50,010 nt of DNA, from positions 1-50,010 of the forward strand of contig CALHIV010000001.1 of the NCBI GenBank assembly GCA_938030895.1, given 5' to 3'. The position numbers were made by a program, and so were the translations under genes. Under the pieces are notes generated by a model that was given only the letters and a program-made list of their open reading frames with translations, ran no database searches and was not told where the DNA came from. The stretch is from an uncultured Nitrososphaerales archaeon. Its GTDB lineage: Archaea > Thermoproteota > Nitrososphaeria > Nitrososphaerales > Nitrosocaldaceae. Positions 10,049-17,845 of the stretch are shown here, in pieces; the first letter of the stretch is position 1, and every line of letters begins with the position of its first letter.

Positions 10049-10131
10049 ACCTTTTTTATTTTTTTATTTCTTTTTTATTTATTTATTTATTTTTTATTTA
10101 TCTTATTTATTATCTTTATTTTTATCTCCAT
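10049..10131 (+). terminator. Long T-rich terminator between convergent genes
   Basis: An 80-base stretch made almost only of T runs broken by single A bases, starting ten bases after the stop at 10038. Archaeal RNA polymerase terminates on T-rich non-template strands, so this would stop rightward transcription before the opposing gene at 10132-10365. Confidence 0.7.
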
Positions 10132-10365
10132 TCATATATCTATACATGGCAGTATCCTTGTATCGCTAACCCCCTTGATTATCTGTATCTTCCTCATCAC
10201 TATGTTGTAGATACCCTTGAAGTCCCTAGCCTCTATTATCGCTAGGATATCGCAATGCTCAGATACAGCATGTGCCTCTTTAACACCATCTATCTGCCTT
10301 ATTATATTGGCAGAGGCTATAACATCCCTCCCAGGCTCAAGATCTATCTCTATGTATGCACGCAT
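10132..10365 (-). CDS. Stand-alone Lrp/AsnC-type RAM (effector-binding) domain protein
   Basis: A 77-residue protein that is only the ligand-binding half of an Lrp/AsnC regulator, with no helix-turn-helix. The beta-alpha-beta-beta-alpha-beta pattern is clear (AYIEIDLEPG, IRQIDGVKEAHAVSEHCDIL, IIEARDFKGI). Such proteins assemble into oligomers that bind small molecules, often amino acids, and may modify full-length Lrp proteins. It is closely similar to the protein at 41840-42073 and more distantly to the one at 16257-16499. It is transcribed divergently from the cupredoxin gene. The ligand is unknown. Confidence 0.87.
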   Translation of the reverse strand: MRAYIEIDLEPGRDVIASANIIRQIDGVKEAHAVSEHCDILAIIEARDFKGIYNIVMRKIQIIKGVSDTRILPCIDI

Positions 10366-10410
10366 ACTTGCATTACTATACTAGTGATAAAAGCAGTTAG
10401 GTCTACTAAC

Positions 10411-10420
10411 CTTTATAAGT
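10411..10420 (+). promoter_or_regulatory. TATA box for the cupredoxin gene
   Basis: CTTTATAAGT about 30 bases before the ATG at 10448. The divergent RAM-domain gene starts at 10365, so both promoters share this 82-base spacer. Confidence 0.55.
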
Positions 10421-10447
10421 ATGGTAAAGTAGAGTAGATAACGCAGT

Positions 10448-10945
10448 ATGGCTGTAGCAAAGGAGCAGAGTCCATTCGTTATAGGCGCAATAGCATTCGT
10501 GCTAATGATAGGCGTAGCTATATCCTACTACCTCTTCTCCTACCTGCCAGAGATAAACAGTAAACCTACATTCCCTGCAGAGTGGATAAATCCTCCAAAT
10601 GAGACTGTGATAAAGATAGTTAATGGTGCATTCGATCCAAACCAACCAAACAATTACGTACCAAAGAGGGTTACAGTTAACATAGGTATAGACAACAAGG
10701 TTGTATGGATCAATGAGGATATAACTGCTCATACTGTCACATCAGATACAGATTACCATGATCATTACAGTGGTCCATTCGACTCAACTGCAAAGGAGCA
10801 TTGGGAGAAGTTGCCACCAAATGGTTATCTTAAGCCTGGCGATAGATGGGAGTTCGTATTCGTTGAGCCTGGAGAGTATCCATACCACTGCATACCTCAT
10901 CCATGGATGCAAGGTACCATAGTTGTGAAGAAGCCTACAGCATAA
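10448..10945 (+). CDS. Membrane-anchored cupredoxin (plastocyanin-like blue copper protein)
   Basis: A 165-residue protein with one N-terminal membrane helix (residues 9-33) and a type 1 copper domain exposed outside. Copper ligands are His95 (ITAHTV), then Cys148, His151 and Met154 in YHCIPHPWM. It would accept electrons one at a time, most simply from the Rieske/cytochrome b complex encoded 2 kb upstream, and pass them to a terminal oxidase or other partner. Ammonia-oxidising archaea use many such copper proteins instead of c-type cytochromes. The partner in this cell cannot be read from the sequence. Confidence 0.93.
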   Translation: MAVAKEQSPFVIGAIAFVLMIGVAISYYLFSYLPEINSKPTFPAEWINPPNETVIKIVNGAFDPNQPNNYVPKRVTVNIGIDNKVVWINEDITAHTVTSDTDYHDHYSGPFDSTAKEHWEKLPPNGYLKPGDRWEFVFVEPGEYPYHCIPHPWMQGTIVVKKPTA

Positions 10946-10995
10946 CATAGTAGAGCAGCATAGCCATAGTCTATAACTAAATATTATATCCTATC

Positions 10996-12471
10996 TCAGC
11001 CGGTAGTGAACGATATATTATCCACTGCGATATAAGGTAACAAGGAGTCTAGAATGAGCCTCCTCTCCTTGGATACCATAGAGATATCCTTCAGGGCATC
11101 GTATATGTTTCCTGCAACCATCATCTCCCTTACAGGGTATGCAACCTCTCCATTCACTACCATATGGCCTCCCTTAACTACGCCAGAGAAGGTACCATCT
11201 ACAGCATTAACATTCCCAGAGAACCTGTTTATCACTATACCATATTTAACCTCCCTTATCATATCCTCATACTTCACATCTCCTCCATCAACTATCAGGT
11301 TTGTAGTATCTATGGATGGTGGTGATGCTATACCCCCTGCTGCATTTCCAGTACTCTCTATTCCAGCCTTGCTTGCTGTATACATGTTATGTATGAATGT
11401 CTTGAGTATACCCTTCTCCACTATGACATTCCTTCTGTGAGCAATACCCTCCCTATCGAAACTACTTGCACCTATACCCTCTATGTATGTTGCATCATCA
11501 ACTATGGTTACTGCATCTGCTGCAACCCTCTTGCCGAGCATCCTAGCGAATCTACTTGCACCTCTCTGCACATTGAATGCATTTATTGCAAAGGCTATTG
11601 GATCCTTGAAGAGTTCTAGGAATGCATTTGGCGTCACTATCATAGTGCCCTTGAAGTTCTCGCCCTTCCTGCTGTTGAGCGAACTTACAACATTCCTAGC
11701 AAACTCCTTAGCAGTTGTTATAGTATCCACACCCTTTATGCTATGGCTAGAACCCATCTGGACATCAAAGTTAGATACCATACCACTACTACCACTACTA
11801 CCACCATTATCCCTAGCCATGCCCATTATACTCCATGAGATTACACTAATCCTCTCCCAGGCCTCTATACCATTAGAGTTGCATAAGGCATGCTCCATAG
11901 ATGATGACTCGAATAGCCCACTATCAACGGTAACCCTTGGATCGTACTCCTTTGCAGTACTAAGCATATCATTGGCATACCTTGCAACATCCTCTACAGT
12001 AAGGTTATCAACCTCTTCATCATATATACCATCGAGTGTAGGTATCCTGTACCTGTTGGTTGGTAGCCTCTGATATCTATCTGCTGGGCATGCCCTTGCT
12101 ATACTTATAGCAGTATAGATTGCATCCTTCACCTTCTCAACACCTAACGTGTTAACTGAGGCAAAGCCTACTGCCCTGTTAAGTACAACCCTTATCCCGA
12201 TACCTAGAGGCTCATTGGTCTTTACATGCTTAAGGTCGTTGCTCTCTATGTATGCTGTTATATGCCTGCTCCTGCTAGCATAGGCCTCAACCTCGCTTGC
12301 GCCTAGCCTTAGAGCCTCATCAACTGCTAACGAGCATACCTCTAGAAGATCTGCATCGCTATCTGGATCTTTACCTCTACCTTTACCTCTACCTCTACTC
12401 CTAGCCTTCCTCTTATTACCCTTACCATCGTTACTATTATTACTAGCAATACCCCTCTTCTTGCTACTCAC
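10996..12471 (-). CDS. pmbA: TldE/PmbA-family protein, partner of TldD
   Basis: Partner subunit of the TldD/TldE zinc protease, which trims unfolded peptides and matures some modified peptides in bacteria. It has the PmbA/TldD fold but lacks the HExxxH zinc motif, as TldE should. I place the start at the GTG at 12471, whose GTGA overlaps the tldD stop and follows a GGTGGT ribosome site. The in-frame ATG at 12498 would add nine residues and a 31-base overlap. The first 40 residues are strongly basic (KRKARSRGRGKGRGK), which is unusual for the family and resembles a nucleic-acid-binding tail. The archaeal substrate is unknown. Confidence 0.9.
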   Translation of the reverse strand: MSSKKRGIASNNSNDGKGNKRKARSRGRGKGRGKDPDSDADLLEVCSLAVDEALRLGASEVEAYASRSRHITAYIESNDLKHVKTNEPLGIGIRVVLNRAVGFASVNTLGVEKVKDAIYTAISIARACPADRYQRLPTNRYRIPTLDGIYDEEVDNLTVEDVARYANDMLSTAKEYDPRVTVDSGLFESSSMEHALCNSNGIEAWERISVISWSIMGMARDNGGSSGSSGMVSNFDVQMGSSHSIKGVDTITTAKEFARNVVSSLNSRKGENFKGTMIVTPNAFLELFKDPIAFAINAFNVQRGASRFARMLGKRVAADAVTIVDDATYIEGIGASSFDREGIAHRRNVIVEKGILKTFIHNMYTASKAGIESTGNAAGGIASPPSIDTTNLIVDGGDVKYEDMIREVKYGIVINRFSGNVNAVDGTFSGVVKGGHMVVNGEVAYPVREMMVAGNIYDALKDISMVSKERRLILDSLLPYIAVDNISFTTG

Positions 12472-13883
12472 TGTACACCACCTACTATTGCGGTACACCT
12501 TATGTATGGTCCTCCACCATCAACCTTCATGGGCTGATACTTACCACAGTACCCAGTACCTATATCGTATCTAAAGTCCCTGCTACTACTAACAGCATCA
12601 ACACTCTTTAGAACATCCATAGTTATTCCAGATATGCTCACCCCTTTGAAGAGTCCCTTTACTTCTCCATGCTCTATCAGGTAAGCCTCCTCTGCACCAA
12701 ACATGAACTCACCATTGGCATCAGCCTGCCCATTCCTTGCTCCTTTTAGAATATAGCCATGCTTAACCTCTCTGATCATCTCATCTAGATTATAGTCTCT
12801 AGGCTCAATGTATGTATTCCTCATCCTTATCAATGGCTCATCATCATACTCAAATGCTCTTGCATTACCAGTAGGTTCTACACCGAATATGTATGCACTC
12901 TCCCTGTTGTGCAGATACGAACTTAGCATACCATCATCTATTATCCTTACACTCCTTGCTATAACACCCTCATCATCCACTAGAGTAGTGCCGGCAGCAT
13001 TTGGTGCTATATTGGATGCTCCACTATCGAGAAGTGTAACCAGTTCGCTTGCTACCTGCTCACCTAGAAGATCCTTTGCTATCGAACCTGAGAGCACAAA
13101 GTCAGCCTCAACGAGATGCCCTATAGCCTCATGTGATAGCAATCCTACCATTGCAGGGTCAAGGATGACTGTTGTACGCTCACCCTTGGGCTGCTTTGCA
13201 TTCAGTAGTCTAACGGCCTTCTCTGCTGCCTCCTCCGCTATAGTAAGATGGTCCCTATCCCTGAAGAGATCGCTCCATCCTCCTGTAACGCATACACCCT
13301 CGCTTGCACTAACCTTCCTGCTACCCTTACCTGCTATAGCAGTAACAACAAGTTCAGGCTTTGAGTCATACAACTCAGCAAGGGCACCATCACTACTAAC
13401 TATAACCTTCTCATCTATAATCTCCCTATAAAGGCATGATGAGGATCTGATCTCCCCATTATGCTTCCTTGCTTCTTGCTCAGCCTCCCTTGCTACCTTG
13501 ATCTTCTCTTCTATATCACGATCCTCTAGACTACCATGGATATCTGGTTTGAATACACCTGTAGCAAGTTTTGTATCACCAAGGCCCTCAACCCTCTTCT
13601 TATTTGAGTTGGATAACGCTCTAGATGATCTCAACGCCTGTTCTAATGCGTAAAGTAGTCCCTCTCTAGTAATGATGCTGGTACTGCTGAACCCCCACTG
13701 ACCATTATTAAGAACCCTTATACCCACACCTATCTTCTTGACAGCCCTAGCCCTCTCAACCCTGCCATTCACAAATCTAACCTCGTTGAGTATCCTAGCA
13801 TGGTATCTAACCTCTGTGTAACCTGCAGTGGATGTATTGAGTACCAACTTGAGTGTATCTATATCCACATGTGCAAGTCGCAC
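12468..13883 (-). CDS. tldD: TldD metalloprotease subunit
   Basis: Catalytic subunit of the TldD/TldE heterodimer (471 residues, normal length). The zinc motif HEAIGHLVEAD is present, with His251, Glu252 and His256; downstream cysteines and histidines near the C-terminus probably complete the metal site. The start is GTG at 13883, about 24 bases after a TATA-like box (near 13906-13914 on the opposite strand), so the message would be leaderless. It overlaps the tldE gene, giving a two-gene operon. Confidence 0.93.
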   Translation of the reverse strand: MRLAHVDIDTLKLVLNTSTAGYTEVRYHARILNEVRFVNGRVERARAVKKIGVGIRVLNNGQWGFSSTSIITREGLLYALEQALRSSRALSNSNKKRVEGLGDTKLATGVFKPDIHGSLEDRDIEEKIKVAREAEQEARKHNGEIRSSSCLYREIIDEKVIVSSDGALAELYDSKPELVVTAIAGKGSRKVSASEGVCVTGGWSDLFRDRDHLTIAEEAAEKAVRLLNAKQPKGERTTVILDPAMVGLLSHEAIGHLVEADFVLSGSIAKDLLGEQVASELVTLLDSGASNIAPNAAGTTLVDDEGVIARSVRIIDDGMLSSYLHNRESAYIFGVEPTGNARAFEYDDEPLIRMRNTYIEPRDYNLDEMIREVKHGYILKGARNGQADANGEFMFGAEEAYLIEHGEVKGLFKGVSISGITMDVLKSVDAVSSSRDFRYDIGTGYCGKYQPMKVDGGGPYIRCTAIVGGVQ

Positions 13884-14141
13884 GTACTCTGCTATAGTGA
13901 CGCTCTTTATTAACTATAACTTGCTCTGCTCTTAGCGCAACTAAAGATAGGTTAGGTATGAATATAGGTATCACCATAAATGGATACAGATGGTAAATCT
14001 AACTATATGGTATGATCTATGGTCTATGTAACTACTATGAGGAGGGATATCTTCAGGTTATTAAAGCATAAAACAGTAATTGTATTCAATCATGTAATTC
14101 TTTTTATATATTATACATTACAGTATTAAACCCCATAAAGC

Positions 14142-14150
14142 TTTTATAAT
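14142..14150 (+). promoter_or_regulatory. TATA box for the PEF-tailed surface protein
   Basis: TTTTATAAT-type box centred 25 bases before the ATG at 14171. The rest of the 287-base spacer 13884-14170 holds the leftward tldD promoter and nothing else I recognise. Confidence 0.5.
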
Positions 14151-14170
14151 AATTATAAGGTTGATACGCG

Positions 14171-14893
14171 ATGGAGGTTAGAGAAAATATATTGATCATA
14201 ATGGCTGCACTATTGCTACTAGGTGCAGTTAACGCATATGCTTATGGTGACGGCCCTGAAGAAGAGCTTACACCTGGAGATGGAGATCCTGGAGGTTCTG
14301 ATCCACCTACAATAGATTCACCTCCACCACCTCCAGACGATATATGTGAAGGGCAGGGACCACGACCTAATCCAATAATATGTGGTGGAGATATTCCTAT
14401 AGCATTAGAGAATGATGCTGCTGTCGAAGCATACCATACTAACGGTGCTTTGGTAACCAACTCAAACCCATTAATACTCAATGAGGATGTTGATTGCGTG
14501 GCAGGGATAGACTTGAATCCAGTACCACTTCCAGGCAATCAGATAGAGATGGTCTGCTATATACTCCCTCCAGGATCGGATCCAACGCAGTATGAGAGAG
14601 ATGGATTGGCTAAGCTCTCATCATCTACACCCATACCATGCCCTTCAGAGCTTTCAGGGATGGATCAGTGTTTCTCTGTGAGTTGGGACGGCAGTTATAT
14701 AAATCAGGTTGGTGAATGGTACTTCGTAGCAGTCTTCTTCCTAAACGGTGATCCAGTCGCATTAGCAGGTGATGACTTTAGGATAGATCCGTTCATGGTG
14801 GTACCGGAGTTCATGGTTGGAGGTATAGCATCTGTAGCAAGCATGTTTGCTCTCTTGACATATAAGAGGTATAGTAGGCAGAGATGCAGGTAG
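14171..14893 (+). CDS. Secreted protein with a PEF-type C-terminal sorting signal
   Basis: A 240-residue exported protein. It has a signal peptide (1-25), an acidic Pro/Gly-rich linker (about 29-57, including five prolines in a row) and one beta-rich domain with several cysteines. The tail is Val-Pro-Glu-Phe (PEF at 212-214), a hydrophobic helix and a basic end (KRYSRQR). That tripartite tail resembles the PEFG-CTERM signal processed by thaumarchaeal archaeosortases, although the fourth residue is Met, not Gly. If processed, the protein would be attached to the cell surface. The function of the main domain is unknown; I see no enzyme motif. Confidence 0.85.
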   Translation: MEVRENILIIMAALLLLGAVNAYAYGDGPEEELTPGDGDPGGSDPPTIDSPPPPPDDICEGQGPRPNPIICGGDIPIALENDAAVEAYHTNGALVTNSNPLILNEDVDCVAGIDLNPVPLPGNQIEMVCYILPPGSDPTQYERDGLAKLSSSTPIPCPSELSGMDQCFSVSWDGSYINQVGEWYFVAVFFLNGDPVALAGDDFRIDPFMVVPEFMVGGIASVASMFALLTYKRYSRQRCR

Positions 14894-14938
14894 ATTATGA
14901 TCGACGTTAGGCAGGCGACGAGGCACATCCTTTAATTC

Positions 14939-14949
14939 AACTTTTTTGA
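14939..14949 (+). terminator. T-run terminator after the surface protein
   Basis: CAACTTTTTTG, with six T bases, about 50 bases after the stop codon at 14893. Confidence 0.4.
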
Positions 14950-15025
14950 CAACGATCTTCATAGTTGGGCAGCATCTTAGATTGAGAAGGAATAATATGA
15001 ATAATATGATATCATCTCTCTATTC

Positions 15026-15043
15026 AGATACATATATGTATCT
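15026..15043. promoter_or_regulatory. 18-base perfect palindrome upstream of the DedA-type gene
   Basis: AGATACATATATGTATCT is its own reverse complement. It is followed by two near-identical copies of GTATCTTTTATAA (15038-15050 and 15057-15070), the second of which contains the probable TATA box. The arrangement looks like a dimeric regulator site touching the promoter. Confidence 0.45.
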
Positions 15044-15061
15044 TTTATAAGGTGACGTATC

Positions 15062-15072
15062 TTTTTATAATA
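15062..15072 (+). promoter_or_regulatory. TATA box for the DedA-type gene
   Basis: TTTTTATAATA about 30 bases before the TTG start at 15099, supporting that unusual start as leaderless. Confidence 0.45.
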
Positions 15073-15098
15073 CACGTGTATAGGCGTACTGATAAAGT

Positions 15099-15707
15099 TT
15101 GGGTATAGTTGAGGATCTACTGAAATGGACTAGGGAGGTGTTCATGCCAATAGGCGATGCTGGTCTATTCATACTTGCATTCCTTGAATCATCTGTATTC
15201 CCTGTACCTCCAGATGTACTACTGATAGCATTGGCATTGGCAAACCCTGCATTAGCACTCTACTATGCTACTATAGCAACCATAGGCTCTGTGCTTGGAG
15301 GGGTAGCAGGCTACTATATAGGTCTGAAGGGAGGTAGAAGGGTAGCAAGGAGGATATTCTCTGAGCATATGCTAGAGAGGGCAGATGACTACTTCAAGGA
15401 GTACGGGGTATGGGCAGTGCTGATAGCAGCATTCTCCCCTATACCATACAAGGTATTCACTATAGCATCTGGTATATTCAGGTTGAATCTGAGGGGGTTC
15501 ATAGTGGCATCGATGATAGGAAGGGGCGCAAGGTTCTACGCTGAAGCAGTATTGATAATGCTATGGGGAGAGCAGATACTTTCATTCATAGATGAGAACC
15601 TTGAGTTGGTATCTATAGTAGTTGCATTAGCAATAATCGCATACATTGTACTTAGAAGAAGAAGGCTTGCAAAGGTAGGAGGGTCTAGCGATAGCAAGAG
15701 CAAATAA
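15099..15707 (+). CDS. DedA/VTT-family membrane protein (YqaA type)
   Basis: A 202-residue membrane protein of the SNARE-associated/VTT group. It shows the family features: FLESSVFPVPPDVLL near residues 29-43, a glycine-rich helix (GSVLGGVAGYYIGLKGG) and the re-entrant motif FSPIPYKVFTIASGIF. Such proteins are implicated in lipid scrambling or membrane homeostasis, so an envelope role is likely but the substrate is unknown. The start is a TTG: it is preceded by a well-placed TATA box and no upstream in-frame start avoids a stop. A basic cytoplasmic tail ends the protein. Confidence 0.88.
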   Translation: MGIVEDLLKWTREVFMPIGDAGLFILAFLESSVFPVPPDVLLIALALANPALALYYATIATIGSVLGGVAGYYIGLKGGRRVARRIFSEHMLERADDYFKEYGVWAVLIAAFSPIPYKVFTIASGIFRLNLRGFIVASMIGRGARFYAEAVLIMLWGEQILSFIDENLELVSIVVALAIIAYIVLRRRRLAKVGGSSDSKSK

Positions 15708-15765
15708 TAAAGGTGATAATAGCAATTGGTGGTATGAATATATTCGCCACCAAGCTTTATAGATC

Positions 15766-16143
15766 TCACATCCCAAGTAGTACTGCATTTGCCTCTCTAA
15801 CTATCCTCTCTATATCATTATATGATAGACCCTTATCCAGGCTTATGTATACTATATACCTATTATCGTACAGGAAGGATATAATATCCACCTTCTCGTG
15901 TACTGTAAGTGTGAATGAAGACTTGCCTAGAGAGTTGTAGAACCTTTCACGCATAGACTCTCTCACTGCAGTAAGGAAGAACTCATCCCTCGCCTCTTCA
16001 GGCTTGAATAATGGTTTAACACCATTCCTGATGCTCCCTGCTATGGTCTTACCGAATCTGTTCACTATACCAGCATACCTTATCTTTGGGTTCAGTCCAA
16101 GTATCCTATCGCATGCATCCTTGTAGTTGTTACTCTTGCTCAT
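15766..16143 (-). CDS. Conserved-looking hypothetical protein, possibly DUF6659
   Basis: A 125-residue soluble protein. From memory it resembles a small family found mainly in Thaumarchaeota (DUF6659), but I cannot confirm that here. The sequence looks like a mixed alpha/beta domain: a helix at the start, a strand-turn-strand (AGIVNRFGKTIAGSI), a helix (EEARDEFFLTAVRES), then alternating strands (FTLTVHEKVDIISFLY, RYIVYISLD) and a final helix. The pattern recalls roadblock/profilin-like sensor folds. It is transcribed divergently from the RAM-domain gene at 16257. Function unknown. Confidence 0.75.
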   Translation of the reverse strand: MSKSNNYKDACDRILGLNPKIRYAGIVNRFGKTIAGSIRNGVKPLFKPEEARDEFFLTAVRESMRERFYNSLGKSSFTLTVHEKVDIISFLYDNRYIVYISLDKGLSYNDIERIVREANAVLLGM

Positions 16144-16256
16144 CAGTCATGATATAAATATAGGGTTGATAAACTTATTGCATTATCCCATAGTACTGAC
16201 ATATAATCTCATTATCATAGGTAAACCACTAAATATAGCAGCAATGAATAAAGTCT

Positions 16257-16499
16257 ATGCCATCAGCATACGTACTAATAAACTGTGACCTAGGATCAGA
16301 GGACGAGATAATAAGGGAGATAAAGTCGATAAGAGGGGTTAAAGAGGTGAAGGGCACTTACGGGGTCTATGATATAGTTGTAAAGGTTGATGGGAGTAAC
16401 ATGGAGGAGCTGAAGGATACAATAACATGGAAGATAAGGAGGTTACCCAAGGTACGCTCAACTGTAACGCTGATAGTAATAGAAGGACAGGGAGAGTAA
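16257..16499 (+). CDS. Stand-alone Lrp/AsnC-type RAM domain protein
   Basis: An 80-residue effector-binding domain without a DNA-binding domain, the second of three in this window. It keeps the RAM strand-helix pattern (AYVLINCDLGSE, IKSIRGVKEVKGTYGVYDIVV) but is divergent from the other two, having KVDGSNMEEL where they have EARDFKG or EASDLKG. It may sense a metabolite and regulate a full-length Lrp protein by co-assembly. A TATA-like box (ACTAAATATA) lies near 16228-16236. Confidence 0.83.
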   Translation: MPSAYVLINCDLGSEDEIIREIKSIRGVKEVKGTYGVYDIVVKVDGSNMEELKDTITWKIRRLPKVRSTVTLIVIEGQGE

Positions 16500-16727
16500 G
16501 AGAGAGGTAGATAATAGATATAGTGATAGTGATAGTGATAGCGGTAGTGGTAGCGGTGCGATAAACAAGCAGCGGCTAATATAATAGTAGGTATAGAGGG
16601 AAAGATAATAGAGGTATAGCGGCTATGAGGGTCTACTATCGAATAAACTCAATCAGTGTGTAAATGAGTGAGCCAGATACAAACTATAACAAAAATTAAG
16701 TTAGATCGGATGGAAATGAAATATTAT

Positions 16728-16755
16728 TTTAACTTTAACTTTAACTTTAACTTTA
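16728..16755. repeat. Hexamer repeat (TTTAAC)n
   Basis: Four to five tandem copies of TTTAAC just past the stop of the alcohol dehydrogenase gene (which is on the opposite strand). The same 258-base spacer (16500-16757) also has a run of GATAGT/GGTAGC repeats near 16515-16558. I see no gene in it. Confidence 0.75.
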
Positions 16756-16757
16756 TT

Positions 16758-17810
16758 CTATGGGTTAAGTACAGCCCTACCCATTATCTTACCCTCTCTG
16801 AGTTGGTTTAGAGCATCATTGACCTCATCCAGTCTGAACCTCTTCCCTATAACGCTCTTTATCATACCTCTCCTAGCAAGTGCAACTAGCTCGACTAGAT
16901 CAGCATACTTGCCAGTGTATGAGCCTATTATCCTGAATGCTCTAAGGGGCATGAGTGCAAGGTTTAGTTCTACAGAGCCACCAAACAACCCTACCAGCAC
17001 TAGCCTACCTCTCTTCCTTAGCATATCAAGATCCTTTGCTACGGTCTTGGATGAGTTGACAAAGTCTATGACCGCATCTGCACCAAGCCCATCTGTAAGG
17101 TCCTTCACCTCCTTGATAGGATCGCTCTTACCCGAGTTTATTACGTGATCTGCACCAAGCCTCTTCGCCTCCTCAAGCCTCTTATCATCTAGATCTATGA
17201 CTGCTATGGTTGAGCCTATTATCGCCCTTGCTATCTGCACCCCGATAAGCCCAAGGCCTCCAGCACCAACTATAACAAGGAACTCCTGAGCCTTCACCGA
17301 TGAGTTCTTGAGCGCTGTGTATGCTGTAAGGCCAGAGCATGCTAGAGAAGCAACATCTTCATGCTTCTGCCCATCTATCTTGATGAGGTACCTCTCACTT
17401 GGTACTAGTATGTACTCAGCGTAGCCCCCATCCTGAAATATGCCTAGGGACCTTGGTCTATCGCATAGGTTCTCCTCACCTACTGCACATGCTGGGCATG
17501 CACCATCCCCTATCCATGGATATACTAGAACGTTCTCACCCCTCGCTATATTGCTCACCTCATCCCCAATCTCCTCAACCCTTCCTGCTACTTCATGACC
17601 AGGGGTTAGAGGGAACCTAACACCTCTATCCTCAACCCTCATGAACATATCCCTAGGTCCAGCGTAACCCCCTTCCCAGAGGTGTAGATCGCTATGGCAT
17701 ACCCCGCTTGCAACTACCCTTACAAGAACCTGCTTCCCTCTTGGCTTTGGCAGTGGAAGGTCATCTATCTGCAGTGGTTCTTTAGGCTTAACTATACGAG
17801 CAGCCTTCAT
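16758..17810 (-). CDS. Zinc-dependent alcohol dehydrogenase (MDR family)
   Basis: A 350-residue NAD(P)-dependent medium-chain dehydrogenase. Catalytic zinc ligands are Cys38 (SGVCHSD) and His72 (GHEVAG). Structural zinc ligands are Cys105, Cys108 and Cys116, with Asp102 in place of the usual first cysteine; the Sulfolobus solfataricus enzyme has Glu there. The dinucleotide fold motif VGAGGLGLIG is intact. I start it at the ATG at 17810, 25 bases after a TATA box, rather than the longer frame from 17855, because MKAARIVKP is the normal start of the family. The physiological alcohol is unknown. Confidence 0.92.
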   Translation of the reverse strand: MKAARIVKPKEPLQIDDLPLPKPRGKQVLVRVVASGVCHSDLHLWEGGYAGPRDMFMRVEDRGVRFPLTPGHEVAGRVEEIGDEVSNIARGENVLVYPWIGDGACPACAVGEENLCDRPRSLGIFQDGGYAEYILVPSERYLIKIDGQKHEDVASLACSGLTAYTALKNSSVKAQEFLVIVGAGGLGLIGVQIARAIIGSTIAVIDLDDKRLEEAKRLGADHVINSGKSDPIKEVKDLTDGLGADAVIDFVNSSKTVAKDLDMLRKRGRLVLVGLFGGSVELNLALMPLRAFRIIGSYTGKYADLVELVALARRGMIKSVIGKRFRLDEVNDALNQLREGKIMGRAVLNP

Positions 17811-17831
17811 GCATATTGTATGAATAGGCAA

Positions 17832-17840
17832 GTTATTATA
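17832..17840. promoter_or_regulatory. TATA box between divergent genes
   Basis: TTATTATAC reads as a TATA box on both strands. It lies about 25 bases before the dehydrogenase ATG (17810, leftward). Rightward it would give a start near 17861, which favours the internal ATG at 17876 for the membrane protein gene. Confidence 0.45.
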
Positions 17841-17845
17841 CTTTG

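Noticed and set aside
12808-13431. 207-codon plus-strand frame opposite tldD
   Set aside because: Shadow of tldD; the tldD frame has the zinc motif and family sequence.
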